The position numbers and the translations under genes were made by a program. A stretch of 29,376 nt of DNA, taken from positions 1 through 29,376 of IMG/VR virus record IMGVR_UViG_3300025759_000476, one strand, 5' to 3'. Each line of letters begins with the position of its first letter. Within the stretch, counting starts at the first letter, position 1. A model generated the notes under the pieces. That model ran no database searches. It was not told the origin of the DNA and saw nothing but the letters and a program-made list of their open reading frames with translations. The stretch is from a virus. Below are positions 6,381-12,288 of this stretch, piece after piece.

Positions 6381-6458
6381 TGCTAATGTCATAACAATTA
6401 TTAGCATTAAATGCTATTGTGAAAAAAAGCAAATAAAAAATTTAACTTGTGAAAAAAA
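6381..6458 (+). promoter_or_regulatory. Repressor/cro intergenic operators (OR-like)
   Basis: The gap between the repressor and Cro-like genes is dense in repeats. TGCTAAT (6381-6387) faces ATTAGCA (6400-6406). TAGCAT-TAA-ATGCTA (6402-6416) is a perfect inverted repeat. ATTGTGAAAAAAAGCAAATA (6416-6435) matches the OL-like element at 17 of 20 positions. TTGTGAAAAAAA occurs twice, at 6417-6428 and 6447-6458, exactly 30 bases apart, about three helical turns. TATTAGCATT (6399-6408) is identical to 5686-5695. This fits cooperative repressor binding over divergent promoters. No strong consensus promoter is seen in either direction. Confidence 0.55.
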
Positions 6459-6485
6459 AACAATTAATATAGAGATAAAAGCTAT

Positions 6486-6689
6486 ATGACGTTAAAAGAG
6501 TGGAAAATAACTCAAAATATTCACAGTTTTAGGGAATTAGCTGAGAAATTAGGGGTAAATTCATCAAGAAATCCAGCTAGATTAGTACAAAGATGGGTCC
6601 AAGGTGACTCAATACCAAGAGAAAAGCATTTAAAAATTATAATGAGGGTAACGGATGGCAAAGTCACACCGAACGATTTTATTTCCTAA
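6486..6689 (+). CDS. Cro-like helix-turn-helix regulator
   Basis: A 67-residue DNA-binding protein, first gene of the rightward early operon and divergent from the repressor. HSFRELAEKLGVNSSRNPAR then LVQRWVQGDSIPREKHL is a Xre/Cro-type helix-turn-helix with the usual 'W-x-x-G-x-S-I-P' segment after the recognition helix. Size and position match phage Cro proteins, which repress the repressor promoter and commit to lytic growth. The end overlaps the next gene by 35 bases. Confidence 0.75.
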   Translation: MTLKEWKITQNIHSFRELAEKLGVNSSRNPARLVQRWVQGDSIPREKHLKIIMRVTDGKVTPNDFIS

Positions 6690-6996
6690 GCATATAAAAG
6701 TTGGATCAGTGGACATATCTGTCCACCTTGTTGAAAATTTAGTTAGTATTTCTGAGGATGAAGGCAGTTATGATGGAACTAAACAATCTATAATACTTGA
6801 TAAATCAATCATAGAACGCTGTAATTCTTATTCTTTATTGTTAGTGCTGCATGAACTTAATCATGTCATTTTTGATCATCATCTTCTTAAATCGGCGGAA
6901 GAAGAGATTGTCGTTAATGCTTTTTCACACAGCACAGTACAAATAATGCGAGATAATCCTGTTTTTAAAGATTGGGTTTATCAATGTCTGACTTAG
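6655..6996 (+). CDS. HExxH metallopeptidase-like protein (ImmA/IrrE or SprT-like)
   Basis: A 113-residue protein with a clear zinc-peptidase motif: LLLVLHELNHVIFDHH gives H66-E67-x-x-H70, and acidic residues about 82-84 (AEEEIV) could supply the third ligand. This is the short form found in many phages near regulators. It resembles ImmA/IrrE or SprT domains, and ImmA in mobile elements cleaves the repressor to induce excision. The start ATG at 6655 has GAGGG seven bases upstream, inside the Cro-like gene. Lying directly behind a Cro-like gene and opposite a repressor lacking obvious self-cleavage residues, it could act on that repressor. That role is inference. Confidence 0.72.
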   Translation: MAKSHRTILFPKHIKVGSVDISVHLVENLVSISEDEGSYDGTKQSIILDKSIIERCNSYSLLLVLHELNHVIFDHHLLKSAEEEIVVNAFSHSTVQIMRDNPVFKDWVYQCLT

Positions 6997-7331
6997 GATT
7001 TACAGATTTAGAATATAAACGATTAAAAGAACTAGCAGCTATGGATAATTTATATCCAAGAGCCTTAGTTAAAGGGGGATTACTTGATTGGTGTATATCT
7101 GTTTGCAAATTTTATGGAATTACTGTTCCTGAATTTAGATCTAAAAAAAGAGATAGAATACTTTTTAAAGCTAGAGTCGATTTTACCTGGATAATTTTAA
7201 ATCATGTTCCAAAATATAACATGAATGAAATTGCCAAGTTTATGAATAGAGATCACACTACAATTATACATCAAAAGAAACAAAAACCTTTTGCTGCGGA
7301 AACTATTTGGCTTCAAAATGTTACTCGATAG
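6984..7331 (+). CDS. Stand-alone DnaA domain IV-like DNA-binding protein
   Basis: A 115-residue protein from ATG 6984 (a TTG at 6972 would add four residues). Residues about 40-100 follow the DnaA C-terminal domain: CKFYGITVPEFRSKKRDR, then RVDFTWIILNHV, then MNEIAKFMNRDHTTIIHQ. The last part matches the DnaA signature G-R-D-H-T-T-V-L-H, which reads DnaA boxes in the origin. The AAA+ ATPase and domain I are missing. It probably binds DnaA-box-like sites, either to place the host replisome on phage DNA or to compete with host DnaA. It overlaps both neighbours by about 13 bases and is followed by a replication-type winged-helix gene. Confidence 0.78.
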   Translation: MSDLGFTDLEYKRLKELAAMDNLYPRALVKGGLLDWCISVCKFYGITVPEFRSKKRDRILFKARVDFTWIILNHVPKYNMNEIAKFMNRDHTTIIHQKKQKPFAAETIWLQNVTR

Positions 7332-7923
7332 ATGGAAGTTATTAAGTAAGGTTATGTCTGATAACAGATTAACGTCTGCTAGTTCTCTTAAAGTTATGTT
7401 TTTTTTATTGAATAGAGAGAATAGTAAAACAAAAGCCTTATTTCCTAGTCATGCCAGGTTAGCTAAAGATACAAACATGAGTACAAGATCTGTTAGACGA
7501 GGTATTGATGAACTAATTGCAAAAAATTATTTAATAAAATTAAAAAAAGGTTCTCCAGGACGTGCTACTTCATATCAAATTAATTATATACACAGGACAG
7601 AATTGTCACAAACAGAGGACAAGATTGTCGTAAATATAGGGACAGAATTGTCCGACCAATCTACAAATAAATCTATTAATAAATCTAAACTAAATAATTT
7701 TATTAACAACATCACAAAGAATACTCATGCTGGTTATAAGCAAGTTAAAGAGGGGAAGAAGAAATCATATAATTCTGATGAAATGGTGGCTCAACGCATA
7801 CTTCAAAAGACTAATGATGTTTCTAAGTCAGAAGCCTATTTAACATTAAAAAAATCAGCTAATTGGGATGATAAAGTGCGAGCAGAAGAATTTGCCATAC
7901 ACCTTGGATGTCTAAAGAAATAA
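7318..7923 (+). CDS. Winged-helix replication protein
   Basis: A 201-residue protein (ATG 7318; a TTG at 7291 is possible). Its N-terminal part is a GntR/HTH_36-type winged helix: ASSLKVMFFLLNREN, then FPSHARLAKDTNMSTRSVRR, GIDELIAKNYLIKLKKGS, then the wing GRATSYQINYI. This is the layout of phage replisome organisers and of many phage 'helix-turn-helix' replication proteins. A Ser/Asn/Lys linker follows, and a C-terminal helical segment (YLTLKKSANWDDKVRAEEF) could contact a partner. Next to the DnaA-like gene it is the best candidate for the origin-binding or helicase-loading protein. No helicase or polymerase follows, so host enzymes are likely used. Confidence 0.7.
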   Translation: MLLDRWKLLSKVMSDNRLTSASSLKVMFFLLNRENSKTKALFPSHARLAKDTNMSTRSVRRGIDELIAKNYLIKLKKGSPGRATSYQINYIHRTELSQTEDKIVVNIGTELSDQSTNKSINKSKLNNFINNITKNTHAGYKQVKEGKKKSYNSDEMVAQRILQKTNDVSKSEAYLTLKKSANWDDKVRAEEFAIHLGCLKK

Positions 7924-8336
7924 AAACAAAGCACATAGAAAATTTATTTGATGAAGCAGCTAGGACCGATAGTCGGCTACCTTCAGCAATAAAAAAACAA
8001 AGCACAACAGCTCAATGGTTAGAAATGAAAGTTGAAAAGATGTATAAACATTCTTACCATGAAGCGCAGATATTATTGATCCCAAATAGTCGGCAAATTA
8101 GTCGGTGGTGGGTTGCAAGTACAATATTACGGGAAATAGTTGAGGAAAAAGATAAAAAAGACATTATCTGGTTAAAAGCAAAACGATTTCCCTGGACTCA
8201 GATTAGTCGGATTGTCGGATTAGATAGGCGTAAAGTTAAACGATTGTATGAGGAAGAAATAATATATATTCGGTTGTGGCTACAACTACATCAAAAGAAT
8301 AAAAAAATAAGTGACATGATTGACAAAATAATTTAA
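7908..8336 (+). CDS. DUF6362-like protein with C-terminal HTH
   Basis: A 142-residue protein recalling the DUF6362 family of alphaproteobacterial phages. The N-terminus has LFDEAARTDSRLPSA; the middle has SRWWVASTILREIVEE; the end has IIWLKAKRFPWTQISRIVG then DRRKVKRLYEEEI, a sigma region 4-like helix-turn-helix ('W-T-Q-I-S-R-I-V-G-L-D-R'). It is the last gene of the early rightward operon and the last before the late region, a place where phages often carry a late-gene activator or antiterminator. Function is unproven. It overlaps the upstream gene by 16 bases and converges with an HTH gene after 19 bases. Confidence 0.68.
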   Translation: MSKEIKTKHIENLFDEAARTDSRLPSAIKKQSTTAQWLEMKVEKMYKHSYHEAQILLIPNSRQISRWWVASTILREIVEEKDKKDIIWLKAKRFPWTQISRIVGLDRRKVKRLYEEEIIYIRLWLQLHQKNKKISDMIDKII

Positions 8337-8355
8337 CTAAAAGTATATAATAGTT

Positions 8356-8559
8356 TTATTTATCTTCTTTTAAAAAATTATACTTAACAGCTCTTTGTAA
8401 ATATTTATCAAGCCATCTTGGCGGTTTTGTTGGTCCAGAAATCCATCTTGAAATTATATTTCTGTCGTTTCCGTTTGCCTGGTCATATAAAAATTTGCAT
8501 AGATCCCCTTGGGTTAGTTCATGTTTTTTTAAAAATGCTGCTAGCTGCTTGGGTGTCAT
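8356..8559 (-). CDS. Small Xre-like helix-turn-helix protein
   Basis: A 67-residue putative regulator: TPKQLAAFLKKHELTQGDL then CKFLYD, then NIISRWISGPTKPPRWL. The pattern L-x-x-F-L-x-K-x-x-L-T-Q-x-x-L and the later I-S-R-W-x-x-G-x-x-x-P-P are typical of phage and plasmid HTH proteins. It is separated from the rest of the leftward cassette by a strong terminator, so it should have its own promoter. A minus-strand TATAAT (8572-8567) ends 7 bases before the ATG and no Shine-Dalgarno sequence is seen, so the message may be leaderless. Confidence 0.65.
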   Translation of the reverse strand: MTPKQLAAFLKKHELTQGDLCKFLYDQANGNDRNIISRWISGPTKPPRWLDKYLQRAVKYNFLKEDK

Positions 8560-8586
8560 AAAAGGGATTATATACTATTATATGAT

Positions 8587-8616
8587 AAAAAAAACCCCCT
8601 TAAAAAAGAGGGTTTT
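8587..8616 (-). terminator. Rho-independent terminator of leftward cassette
   Basis: On the minus strand AAAACCC and GGGTTTT form the base of a hairpin (8591-8597 with 8610-8616). Two more pairs inside follow one C/A mismatch, and the loop is TAAAAA. The hairpin is followed by eight T residues reading leftward. It lies 11 bases past the stop of the 50-residue gene and would end the 9697-to-8628 transcript. The rightward reading lacks a long T run, so it acts mainly leftward. Confidence 0.8.
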
Positions 8617-8627
8617 AGTCGGTTTAA

Positions 8628-8780
8628 TTAATCTTGTTTTTTTAGGTCTTTTATTAATTTTTTAAGATACATAATAGTTGTCGGTCCTGAATATATGCCT
8701 TCATTATTACATATTCTTTGTAGTTCTTTTATGGCTCTTTTAATTTTTTGATTTGCCAAATCGTCTGGGTTATCTCTCAT
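8628..8780 (-). CDS. Small charged helical protein of accessory cassette
   Basis: A 50-residue gene with a clear ribosome site: AGGAGC, six bases, then ATG at 8780. The protein starts MRDNPDDLANQKIKRAIKEL and ends with a basic helix (YLKKLIKDLKKQD). It has two cationic helices around a short IYSGPT turn. No family is recognised. It is the last gene before the terminator of the leftward cassette, 11 bases after the upstream membrane peptide gene. The good ribosome site and terminator argue that it is translated. Confidence 0.6.
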   Translation of the reverse strand: MRDNPDDLANQKIKRAIKELQRICNNEGIYSGPTTIMYLKKLIKDLKKQD

Positions 8781-8791
8781 TTTTTAAGCTC

Positions 8792-8872
8792 CTAGTAGTT
8801 ATGGATTAAATAAACTAGCGGTAAAAATACCGCTAATTCAAAGAGTGATGCTATAAATATAAATTTAAGCAT
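8792..8872 (-). CDS. 26-residue membrane peptide
   Basis: A short gene whose ATG (8872) overlaps the stop of the 184-residue gene (TAATG), so translation is coupled. The peptide begins MLKFIFIASLFELAVFLPL and ends YLIHNY. It is almost wholly hydrophobic with one lysine near the N-terminus, so it should be a single transmembrane helix. Phage membrane peptides of this size may act in exclusion, lysis control or regulation of host membrane proteins, but nothing here shows which. A second peptide of the same length stands at the head of the same operon. Confidence 0.45.
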   Translation of the reverse strand: MLKFIFIASLFELAVFLPLVYLIHNY

Positions 8873-9426
8873 TATTTAAGATTGTTTTTGATTAAACAAG
8901 AGTGATAAGTTTTGTTGATTGCTGTGTTGATCTTGTTGAGTGTTTTTTTCTCCTCAAGTTCTTTTTGCTCTCTATTTTTATTATCTTCTCTTAGTCTTAT
9001 CATGTCTAATGGATCACTTAGGTTATAAGTTCCAGTAGATTTGATTTCATATTTAACTGATTTCATCACATGATTAATTGATGACTTTTCACACAACTTC
9101 ATTTTTTGAAGTTCTTTTAATTGGTCATAATCAATTCTGTTTTTAAATGCGGCTATATCCTGGTCAGTTCCCCAAAGACCCAAGCCGTCAGTTTTAACAT
9201 GATTATCTTTATTAAATCCTAATACTAAAACAGCTTCATAAGTGTTTTTTTTAGGTTTACACCATTTATTAGTTTTAGGATTAAGAGTAGCATAGCAGAA
9301 GCGATCACCTCTGTTTTTAACTGTTTCTATCCAATAACGGCGTTTAGTTCTTAATCTAAAACCCCATGGATAACCATCAACTTCAACAGCATTATCAAAG
9401 CTGTCCTTATTATAAATGTATTTCAT
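8872..9426 (-). CDS. Unknown 184-residue protein of accessory cassette
   Basis: The largest protein in the leftward cassette. AAGGAG lies about ten bases before its ATG, which overlaps the upstream stop (ATGA at 9423-9426). The N-terminal half is beta-rich and aromatic (GYPWGFRLRTKRRYWIETVK, then RFCYATLNPKTNKW, TYEAVLVLGF). The middle has GLGLWGTDQDIAAFKNRID, and the C-terminus is a highly charged helix (NREQKELEEKK). I see no catalytic motif. Phage cassettes inserted between early and late regions in the opposite direction often carry lysogenic-conversion or defence genes. That is context, not evidence of function. Confidence 0.72.
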   Translation of the reverse strand: MKYIYNKDSFDNAVEVDGYPWGFRLRTKRRYWIETVKNRGDRFCYATLNPKTNKWCKPKKNTYEAVLVLGFNKDNHVKTDGLGLWGTDQDIAAFKNRIDYDQLKELQKMKLCEKSSINHVMKSVKYEIKSTGTYNLSDPLDMIRLREDNKNREQKELEEKKTLNKINTAINKTYHSCLIKNNLK

Positions 9427-9614
9427 TTTAAATATGCTCCTTGTTTAAAATGTTTTTGTGCGACTTTAATTGTGAAATCTTCGGACCATTCCGCTGGATA
9501 GTTGCGTCCAGGTGTTGACGGCAATTTCTTGCCATCAATAAAAACTCTGCGACCAATAAAAGATATTAACCCTTTTACTTTGCGAGCTTTAACTTCAACA
9601 ATAGTGATATTCAT
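9423..9614 (-). CDS. Small basic beta-rich protein of accessory cassette
   Basis: A 63-residue protein (MNITIVEVKARKVKGLISFI, then GRRVFIDGKKLPSTPGRNYP, then EDFTIKVAQKHFKQ). It is basic and strand-rich, of unknown family. The start is two bases after the stop of the upstream membrane peptide and the stop overlaps the next start (ATGA), so three genes are coupled in a row. A partner role for the 184-residue protein is possible from context only. Confidence 0.62.
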   Translation of the reverse strand: MNITIVEVKARKVKGLISFIGRRVFIDGKKLPSTPGRNYPAEWSEDFTIKVAQKHFKQGAYLK

Positions 9615-9616
9615 AA

Positions 9617-9697
9617 CTATTGAATGAAAATTAATATTAATGTGATAGCTGGAACCGTTCCAACCATCATGTAAAATAATATGTTTGATAAATTCAT
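9617..9697 (-). CDS. 26-residue membrane peptide, head of leftward cassette
   Basis: The first gene of the leftward cassette, with a near-perfect ribosome site AAGGAGG six to seven bases before ATG 9697. The peptide starts MNLSNILFYMMVGTVPAIT and ends LILIFIQ. It is one hydrophobic helix with a polar N-terminal cap and no charged residues. The strong ribosome site makes expression likely despite its size. No known family is recognised. Confidence 0.55.
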   Translation of the reverse strand: MNLSNILFYMMVGTVPAITLILIFIQ

Positions 9698-9789
9698 AGT
9701 AACCCTCCTTAATTGGTTAATTATAATATAATATATGATATAATATAAAATATGATAAATCAAACATTAAATATAAAAAAATAAAAAAA
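9698..9789. promoter_or_regulatory. Divergent AT-rich promoter region (cassette / late genes)
   Basis: These 92 bases separate the leftward cassette from the rightward packaging genes and must serve both. TATAAT occurs on the plus strand at 9722 and 9739. On the minus strand TTGATT (complement of 9757-9762) precedes TATCAT at a 17-base spacing. On the plus strand TTGGTT (9713) precedes TATAAT (9739) at 20 bases, longer than ideal. The sequence is a run of TATAAT-like units, so the exact promoters cannot be fixed by eye. Confidence 0.4.
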
Positions 9790-10065
9790 ATGACAGGACG
9801 ACCATTAAAAAAAATTCAATGCCAGGCGCGGCGTAAATATGACGGCAAGCAGTGCCAGGCTAAAGGTATAAAAACAAAGAAAGGGAGTTATATATGCAGA
9901 TTGCACGGGGGTCTAAGTACAGGACCGAAAACAATAGAAGGGAAAATAAAAAGTTTACAAAAACTAAAACAATATAAAAATAAAACTTATGAAGAAATCA
10001 GAGAAATTATTGAATTTAATAATATCCAGGCTACAGCTCGGGGAAACATTAACAAGCATTTGTAG
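9790..10065 (+). CDS. HGG-motif zinc-binding protein at start of packaging region
   Basis: A 91-residue basic protein with the widespread phage motif C-x-A-x(n)-C, then C-x2-H-G-G-x-S-T-G-P-K-T: CQARRKYDGKQCQAKG, then YICRLHGGLSTGPKTIEG. The three cysteines and the histidine probably bind zinc. Genes of this 'HGG-STGP' type often sit just before the small terminase gene in phages and prophages. Their role is not known; an HNH-like or DNA-handling role is sometimes suggested. The second half is a lysine-rich helix whose coding sequence overlaps the small terminase gene by 77 bases. Confidence 0.72.
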   Translation: MTGRPLKKIQCQARRKYDGKQCQAKGIKTKKGSYICRLHGGLSTGPKTIEGKIKSLQKLKQYKNKTYEEIREIIEFNNIQATARGNINKHL

Positions 10066-10453
10066 ATCAAAAGAAATGCCAAACTTGTCCACCGTTTATG
10101 ATTGGATGAATAAAGATAAACAATTAAAAGAAAACATATTAGACGCCAGGAGAATAGGCGCGATGACTTGGCTGGATAAAATGCAAGATTTATTAGACCA
10201 GGAAGTTGAACCTCAACAGGTACAATGGAACAGGGAAAGACTCCACCACTCACGATGGATGGCGTCAAAGCTCGTTAGTGTGTTTAATGATAAGGTTATT
10301 AATGAGAATATAGGAGAGCCACAAATCAAAATAGTATGGGATGATGGTTATTCGGAACGTAAAGACGAACAGCACGCGCGCACGATATCAAGTACGGATG
10401 ATATTAAAAATATTAAACATGACCAAACGCATGACAAAAGCAAAATAAACTAG
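9989..10453 (+). CDS. terS: Terminase small subunit
   Basis: A 154-residue protein that would recognise phage DNA and recruit the large terminase. The N-terminal helix-turn-helix is typical: LIISRLQLGETLTSICRS, then EMPNLSTVYDWMNKDKQLKE, then ILDARRIGAMTWLDKM, the pattern 'G-x-x-L-x-x-I-C-x-x-x-x-M-P-x-x-S-T-V-Y-x-W'. A central helical oligomerisation part (RERLHHSRWMASKLV) and a polar, flexible C-terminal tail follow. ATG 9989 is needed to keep the first helix (a TTG at 10010 is the alternative), which forces the long overlap with the HGG gene. Confidence 0.75.
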   Translation: MKKSEKLLNLIISRLQLGETLTSICRSKEMPNLSTVYDWMNKDKQLKENILDARRIGAMTWLDKMQDLLDQEVEPQQVQWNRERLHHSRWMASKLVSVFNDKVINENIGEPQIKIVWDDGYSERKDEQHARTISSTDDIKNIKHDQTHDKSKIN

Positions 10454-10600
10454 AGTTTATCTAGTGTGTTTCCCTGGTCTTGTATCGGTTATATGTTTGT
10501 TAATGTGATTATTAATATTAATTTAGAATATATCAGACCTCGGATCACGCCATTTTACTGTGCCAGGTATTTTATATTATGATGGGAGATTTAGACACTC

Positions 10601-10774
10601 ATGGACAGACAGATACAAGCACTCGTGCTGGTTGACGAAAAAAAGAAAAAAATAATTTTGGAAATGCAAAATTTTATTAACGATGAAGAAATGTTTGATA
10701 CAGCTAAATTTATAGTGGCTGCGTTAAATATAGAACAGGTTGATCCAAAAATTTTAGGAGAAACAATAAACTAA
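10601..10774 (+). CDS. Small protein before large terminase
   Basis: A 57-residue acidic helical protein (MDRQIQALVLVDEKKKKIIL, then EEMFDTAKFIVAALN). Its stop overlaps the large terminase start as TAATG (10772-10776), so it is probably translated and coupled. The ribosome site is weak (GGGAG about 12 bases upstream). No family is recognised. The 147 bases before it, after the small terminase stop, hold no gene I can support; they contain a 12-base palindrome ATTAATATTAAT near 10510. Confidence 0.5.
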   Translation: MDRQIQALVLVDEKKKKIILEMQNFINDEEMFDTAKFIVAALNIEQVDPKILGETIN

Positions 10775-12066
10775 TGAAAGTTATTAAAATACCTTACACA
10801 CCTAGACCACAACAACGAATGTTGCATGAGCAACTAGATAAATATCGTTTTGCGGTTGCGGTAATGCATCGTAGAGCTGGGAAAACTGTATTTGCAATAA
10901 ATCATTTAATTAAACTAGCCTTGACTAGCACTAAACGTAACTTTAGGGGTGCGTTTTTTTCTCCAACAAGGGTGCAATCTAAATTAGTTGCATGGGATTA
11001 TTTAAAAGAATTTTCTCGTAAGATACCTGGAACGAAATTTAATGAAACAGAATTACGAGCTGACTATCCTACGGGTGGAAGAATAACACTATTCGGAGCT
11101 GAAAATCCTGATGCTGCAAGGGGTCAATACTATGACTTTGTTGTTTGTGATGAATATGCTCAGATGGATGCAAGAATGTTTGCAGAAATTATTAGACCCG
11201 CTATCGCTGATAGGCTTGGCTCAGTTTGTTTCATAGGGACTCCCGCTGGAATGGGAAATAATTTTTATGATTTGTTTGAAGATGCAAAGTCATTACCCGA
11301 ATGGTTTACTTGTACGTTTAGAGCAAGTGAAACAGGATTAGTACCAAAAGAAGAATTAGAGTCGGCAAAAAAACTGATGACGGAAGATCAGTATGCACAA
11401 GAATTTGAATGTTCTTGGACAGCCAATATATCTGGTTCTATTTACGGAAAAACAATTCAACAAATGGAAGAGGATAAACAAATATCAAAGTTTCCATATG
11501 ACCCTGGTTATCCAGTTGATGTGTATTTTGATCTAGGAATTAGTGATCAAACAGTAATTTTGTTTACACAACAGGTTGGAAGAGCCTTAATTGTTATAGA
11601 TTGTTATGCTGATAGCAATAAAAGTCTTGACTACTACGCCGATTATATACGAAAAACAAATTATAATATCCGAAATTACGTTTTTCCTCACGACATAGAA
11701 CAAAGAGAACTATCAACTGGTCATTCTAGGAAGGAATATGCGTATAATATGGGGATGTCACCCCTAAAAGTGTGTCCAAAATTGTCCATAGAGGATGGTA
11801 TTCACGCTGGTCAGATATTATTAGCTAAAACCTACATAGATAGAGAGAAGTGTAAGCCATTTTTAGATGCGATGAAGTGGTATCATAGAAAGTGGATAGA
11901 TAAACAAAGAATTTTCTCTAAGCCAGTACATGACCATAGTAGTCATTATGCTGATGCTTGGCGAACTTGTGCTGTAGCAATACGTGAACTAGACTTAAAC
12001 AACAACAGGAGATTAGATAAGTTTGCTGTTGGAACAAATTATAACCCCTTGGGAGAAAGGATGTAA
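10774..12066 (+). CDS. terL: Terminase large subunit
   Basis: A 430-residue packaging motor. The ATPase domain has a Walker A-like HRRAGKT (32-38), adenine-binding PRPQQ near the start, Walker B FVVCDE (122-127) and a coupling motif GTPAGMGN. The C-terminal RNase H-type nuclease domain starts with VDVYFDLGISD (first metal Asp about 250), continues with ALIVIDCYAD, and ends with HDHSSHYADAWR carrying the last acidic residue. Length and order fit T7/BPP-1-like podovirus terminases. It would cut and pump DNA into the prohead through the portal. All catalytic residues appear present. Confidence 0.93.
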   Translation: MKVIKIPYTPRPQQRMLHEQLDKYRFAVAVMHRRAGKTVFAINHLIKLALTSTKRNFRGAFFSPTRVQSKLVAWDYLKEFSRKIPGTKFNETELRADYPTGGRITLFGAENPDAARGQYYDFVVCDEYAQMDARMFAEIIRPAIADRLGSVCFIGTPAGMGNNFYDLFEDAKSLPEWFTCTFRASETGLVPKEELESAKKLMTEDQYAQEFECSWTANISGSIYGKTIQQMEEDKQISKFPYDPGYPVDVYFDLGISDQTVILFTQQVGRALIVIDCYADSNKSLDYYADYIRKTNYNIRNYVFPHDIEQRELSTGHSRKEYAYNMGMSPLKVCPKLSIEDGIHAGQILLAKTYIDREKCKPFLDAMKWYHRKWIDKQRIFSKPVHDHSSHYADAWRTCAVAIRELDLNNNRRLDKFAVGTNYNPLGERM

Positions 12067-12069
12067 ATT

Positions 12070-12288
12070 ATGGGATTTTTAAAACCAAAACCACCAATGA
12101 TGCCAACATTACCAACACCTCCAGTAGTACCACCTGTAATTTCAGATGATTTGCCTGACTCAACTAAAGATAAAATTGATGCAGCTCTTAAAAATAAAAC
12201 AAAAGGGTACACGGAAACAATAATGACAAGCAATCAAGGTGATACAAGCGATGTTAAAACTAAAAAGAAAACTTTATTAGGTGCATAA
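12070..12288 (+). CDS. Small proline-rich protein before portal
   Basis: A 72-residue protein starting MGFLKPKPPMMPTLPTPP and ending KTKKKTLLGA. Small phage proteins with a proline-rich start, a central 'T-x-x-T' helix and a K-T-L-L-G end are common between terminase and portal in podoviruses of this kind, without known function. The last base of its stop overlaps the next start (TAATG). A structural or DNA-packaging accessory role is plausible from position. Confidence 0.65.
   Translation: MGFLKPKPPMMPTLPTPPVVPPVISDDLPDSTKDKIDAALKNKTKGYTETIMTSNQGDTSDVKTKKKTLLGA

Noticed and set aside
10582-10635. 17-codon mini-ORF before the 57-residue gene
   Set aside because: Too short and with no supporting motif; the 57-residue frame is coupled to the terminase by TAATG and is preferred.
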